Positions 15,846 to 15,859 of a DNA stretch of 15,859 nucleotides are shown here, piece after piece. The stretch spans positions 1-15,859 of the forward strand of contig CBDCGV010000007.1 in the NCBI GenBank assembly GCA_965216955.1. Reading direction: 5' to 3'. The translations under genes and the position numbers were made by a program. This DNA is from CBDCGV01 sp965216955. Lineage in GTDB: Bacteria > Bacteroidota > Bacteroidia > Chitinophagales > JADIYW01. The notes under the pieces are model-generated. The model was not told the DNA's origin, ran no database searches, and was given only the letters and a program-made list of their open reading frames with translations. The number at the start of each line of letters is the position of its first letter. The first letter of the stretch is position 1.

Positions 15846-15859
15846 TTTGGAATTCAATA

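Larger units (their letters stand above)
14506..15859 (-). pseudogene. Acyl-CoA carboxylase biotin subunit, two frameshifts, 5' end outside window
   Basis: It encodes the biotin-bearing alpha subunit of a methylcrotonyl- or propionyl-CoA carboxylase type enzyme, which carboxylates biotin with ATP and bicarbonate for a beta subunit not seen here. In order along the minus strand: the biotin carboxylase part (FGDKHGN, ERECSIQRR, EVNTRLQVEHPVTE, YAIECRLYAED), the FYDPMIAKLIVWD segment, a BT linker domain, and a biotinyl domain with SSMKMENT (biotin Lys codon 14622-14620), ending at 14506. The reading frame is broken twice: one missing base in the A-run 15842-15845 (plus strand) and one extra base in the T-run 15342-15344. 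Between them the homologous frame is intact, but each shifted reading meets a stop (TAG at 15810-15808; TAA at 15301-15299). All motifs are preserved, so decay is very recent or the indels are sequencing errors. Programmed frameshifting is unlikely. Confidence 0.85.

Overview
The window is AT-rich chromosomal DNA from a member of the Bacteroidota. The evidence is the gldA/gldF ABC-transporter pair, a secreted protein family known mainly from this phylum (often labelled asparagine synthetase B), a lipoprotein with acidic residues right after its lipobox cysteine, the hotdog and CDP-alcohol transferase variants typical of the phylum, A-rich leaders mostly without Shine-Dalgarno sites, and one clear Bacteroidota-type promoter (TTG, 21 bases, TATCTTTG). 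I cannot place it below phylum with confidence. The genes are mostly housekeeping; there is no phage, CRISPR array, defence island, rRNA or tRNA that I can see.

Layout. Positions 1-4321 are a minus-strand block read in the order icd (NADP isocitrate dehydrogenase), the secreted 'AsnB-like' protein, gldA (ABC ATPase) and gldF (ABC permease, running off the left edge). A promoter at 4355-4386 drives icd and may drive the rest. Divergent from it, 4474-6340 holds a cysteine-rich surface lipoprotein with two 22-residue repeats, followed 7 bases later by ruvB. pssA (phosphatidylserine synthase) converges on ruvB. Between pssA and the next gene, 7157-7421 is a 265-base element bounded by 31-base near-perfect inverted repeats, which looks like a non-autonomous mobile element. 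Next come an acyl-CoA dehydrogenase and a PaaI-type thioesterase that overlap by one base (7479-9667). A YdjM/DUF457-type membrane hydrolase converges on them and diverges from yifB (comM-like AAA ATPase).

The right end is the least ordinary part. The gene at 12690-14459 encodes a fusion of a 6-phosphogluconolactonase/NagB-type domain, whose catalytic motifs are changed, and an alpha/beta-hydrolase with an unusual DHSMG nucleophile elbow. It has a real Shine-Dalgarno site, which is uncommon among its neighbours. Facing it at 14506-15859 is an acyl-CoA carboxylase biotin subunit (biotin carboxylase C-terminal part, linker domain and biotinyl domain). It carries two single-base indels of opposite sign about 500 bases apart; the second restores the original frame, so it is either a young pseudogene or a sequencing artefact near a contig end.

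The genes do not form one system. The TCA-cycle icd, phospholipid synthesis, DNA processing (ruvB, yifB) and acyl-CoA metabolism (dehydrogenase, thioesterase, carboxylase) are separate units. The best candidates for undescribed biology are the sugar-phosphate/hydrolase fusion, the inverted-repeat element, and the secreted AsnB-like family whose name does not fit its sequence.
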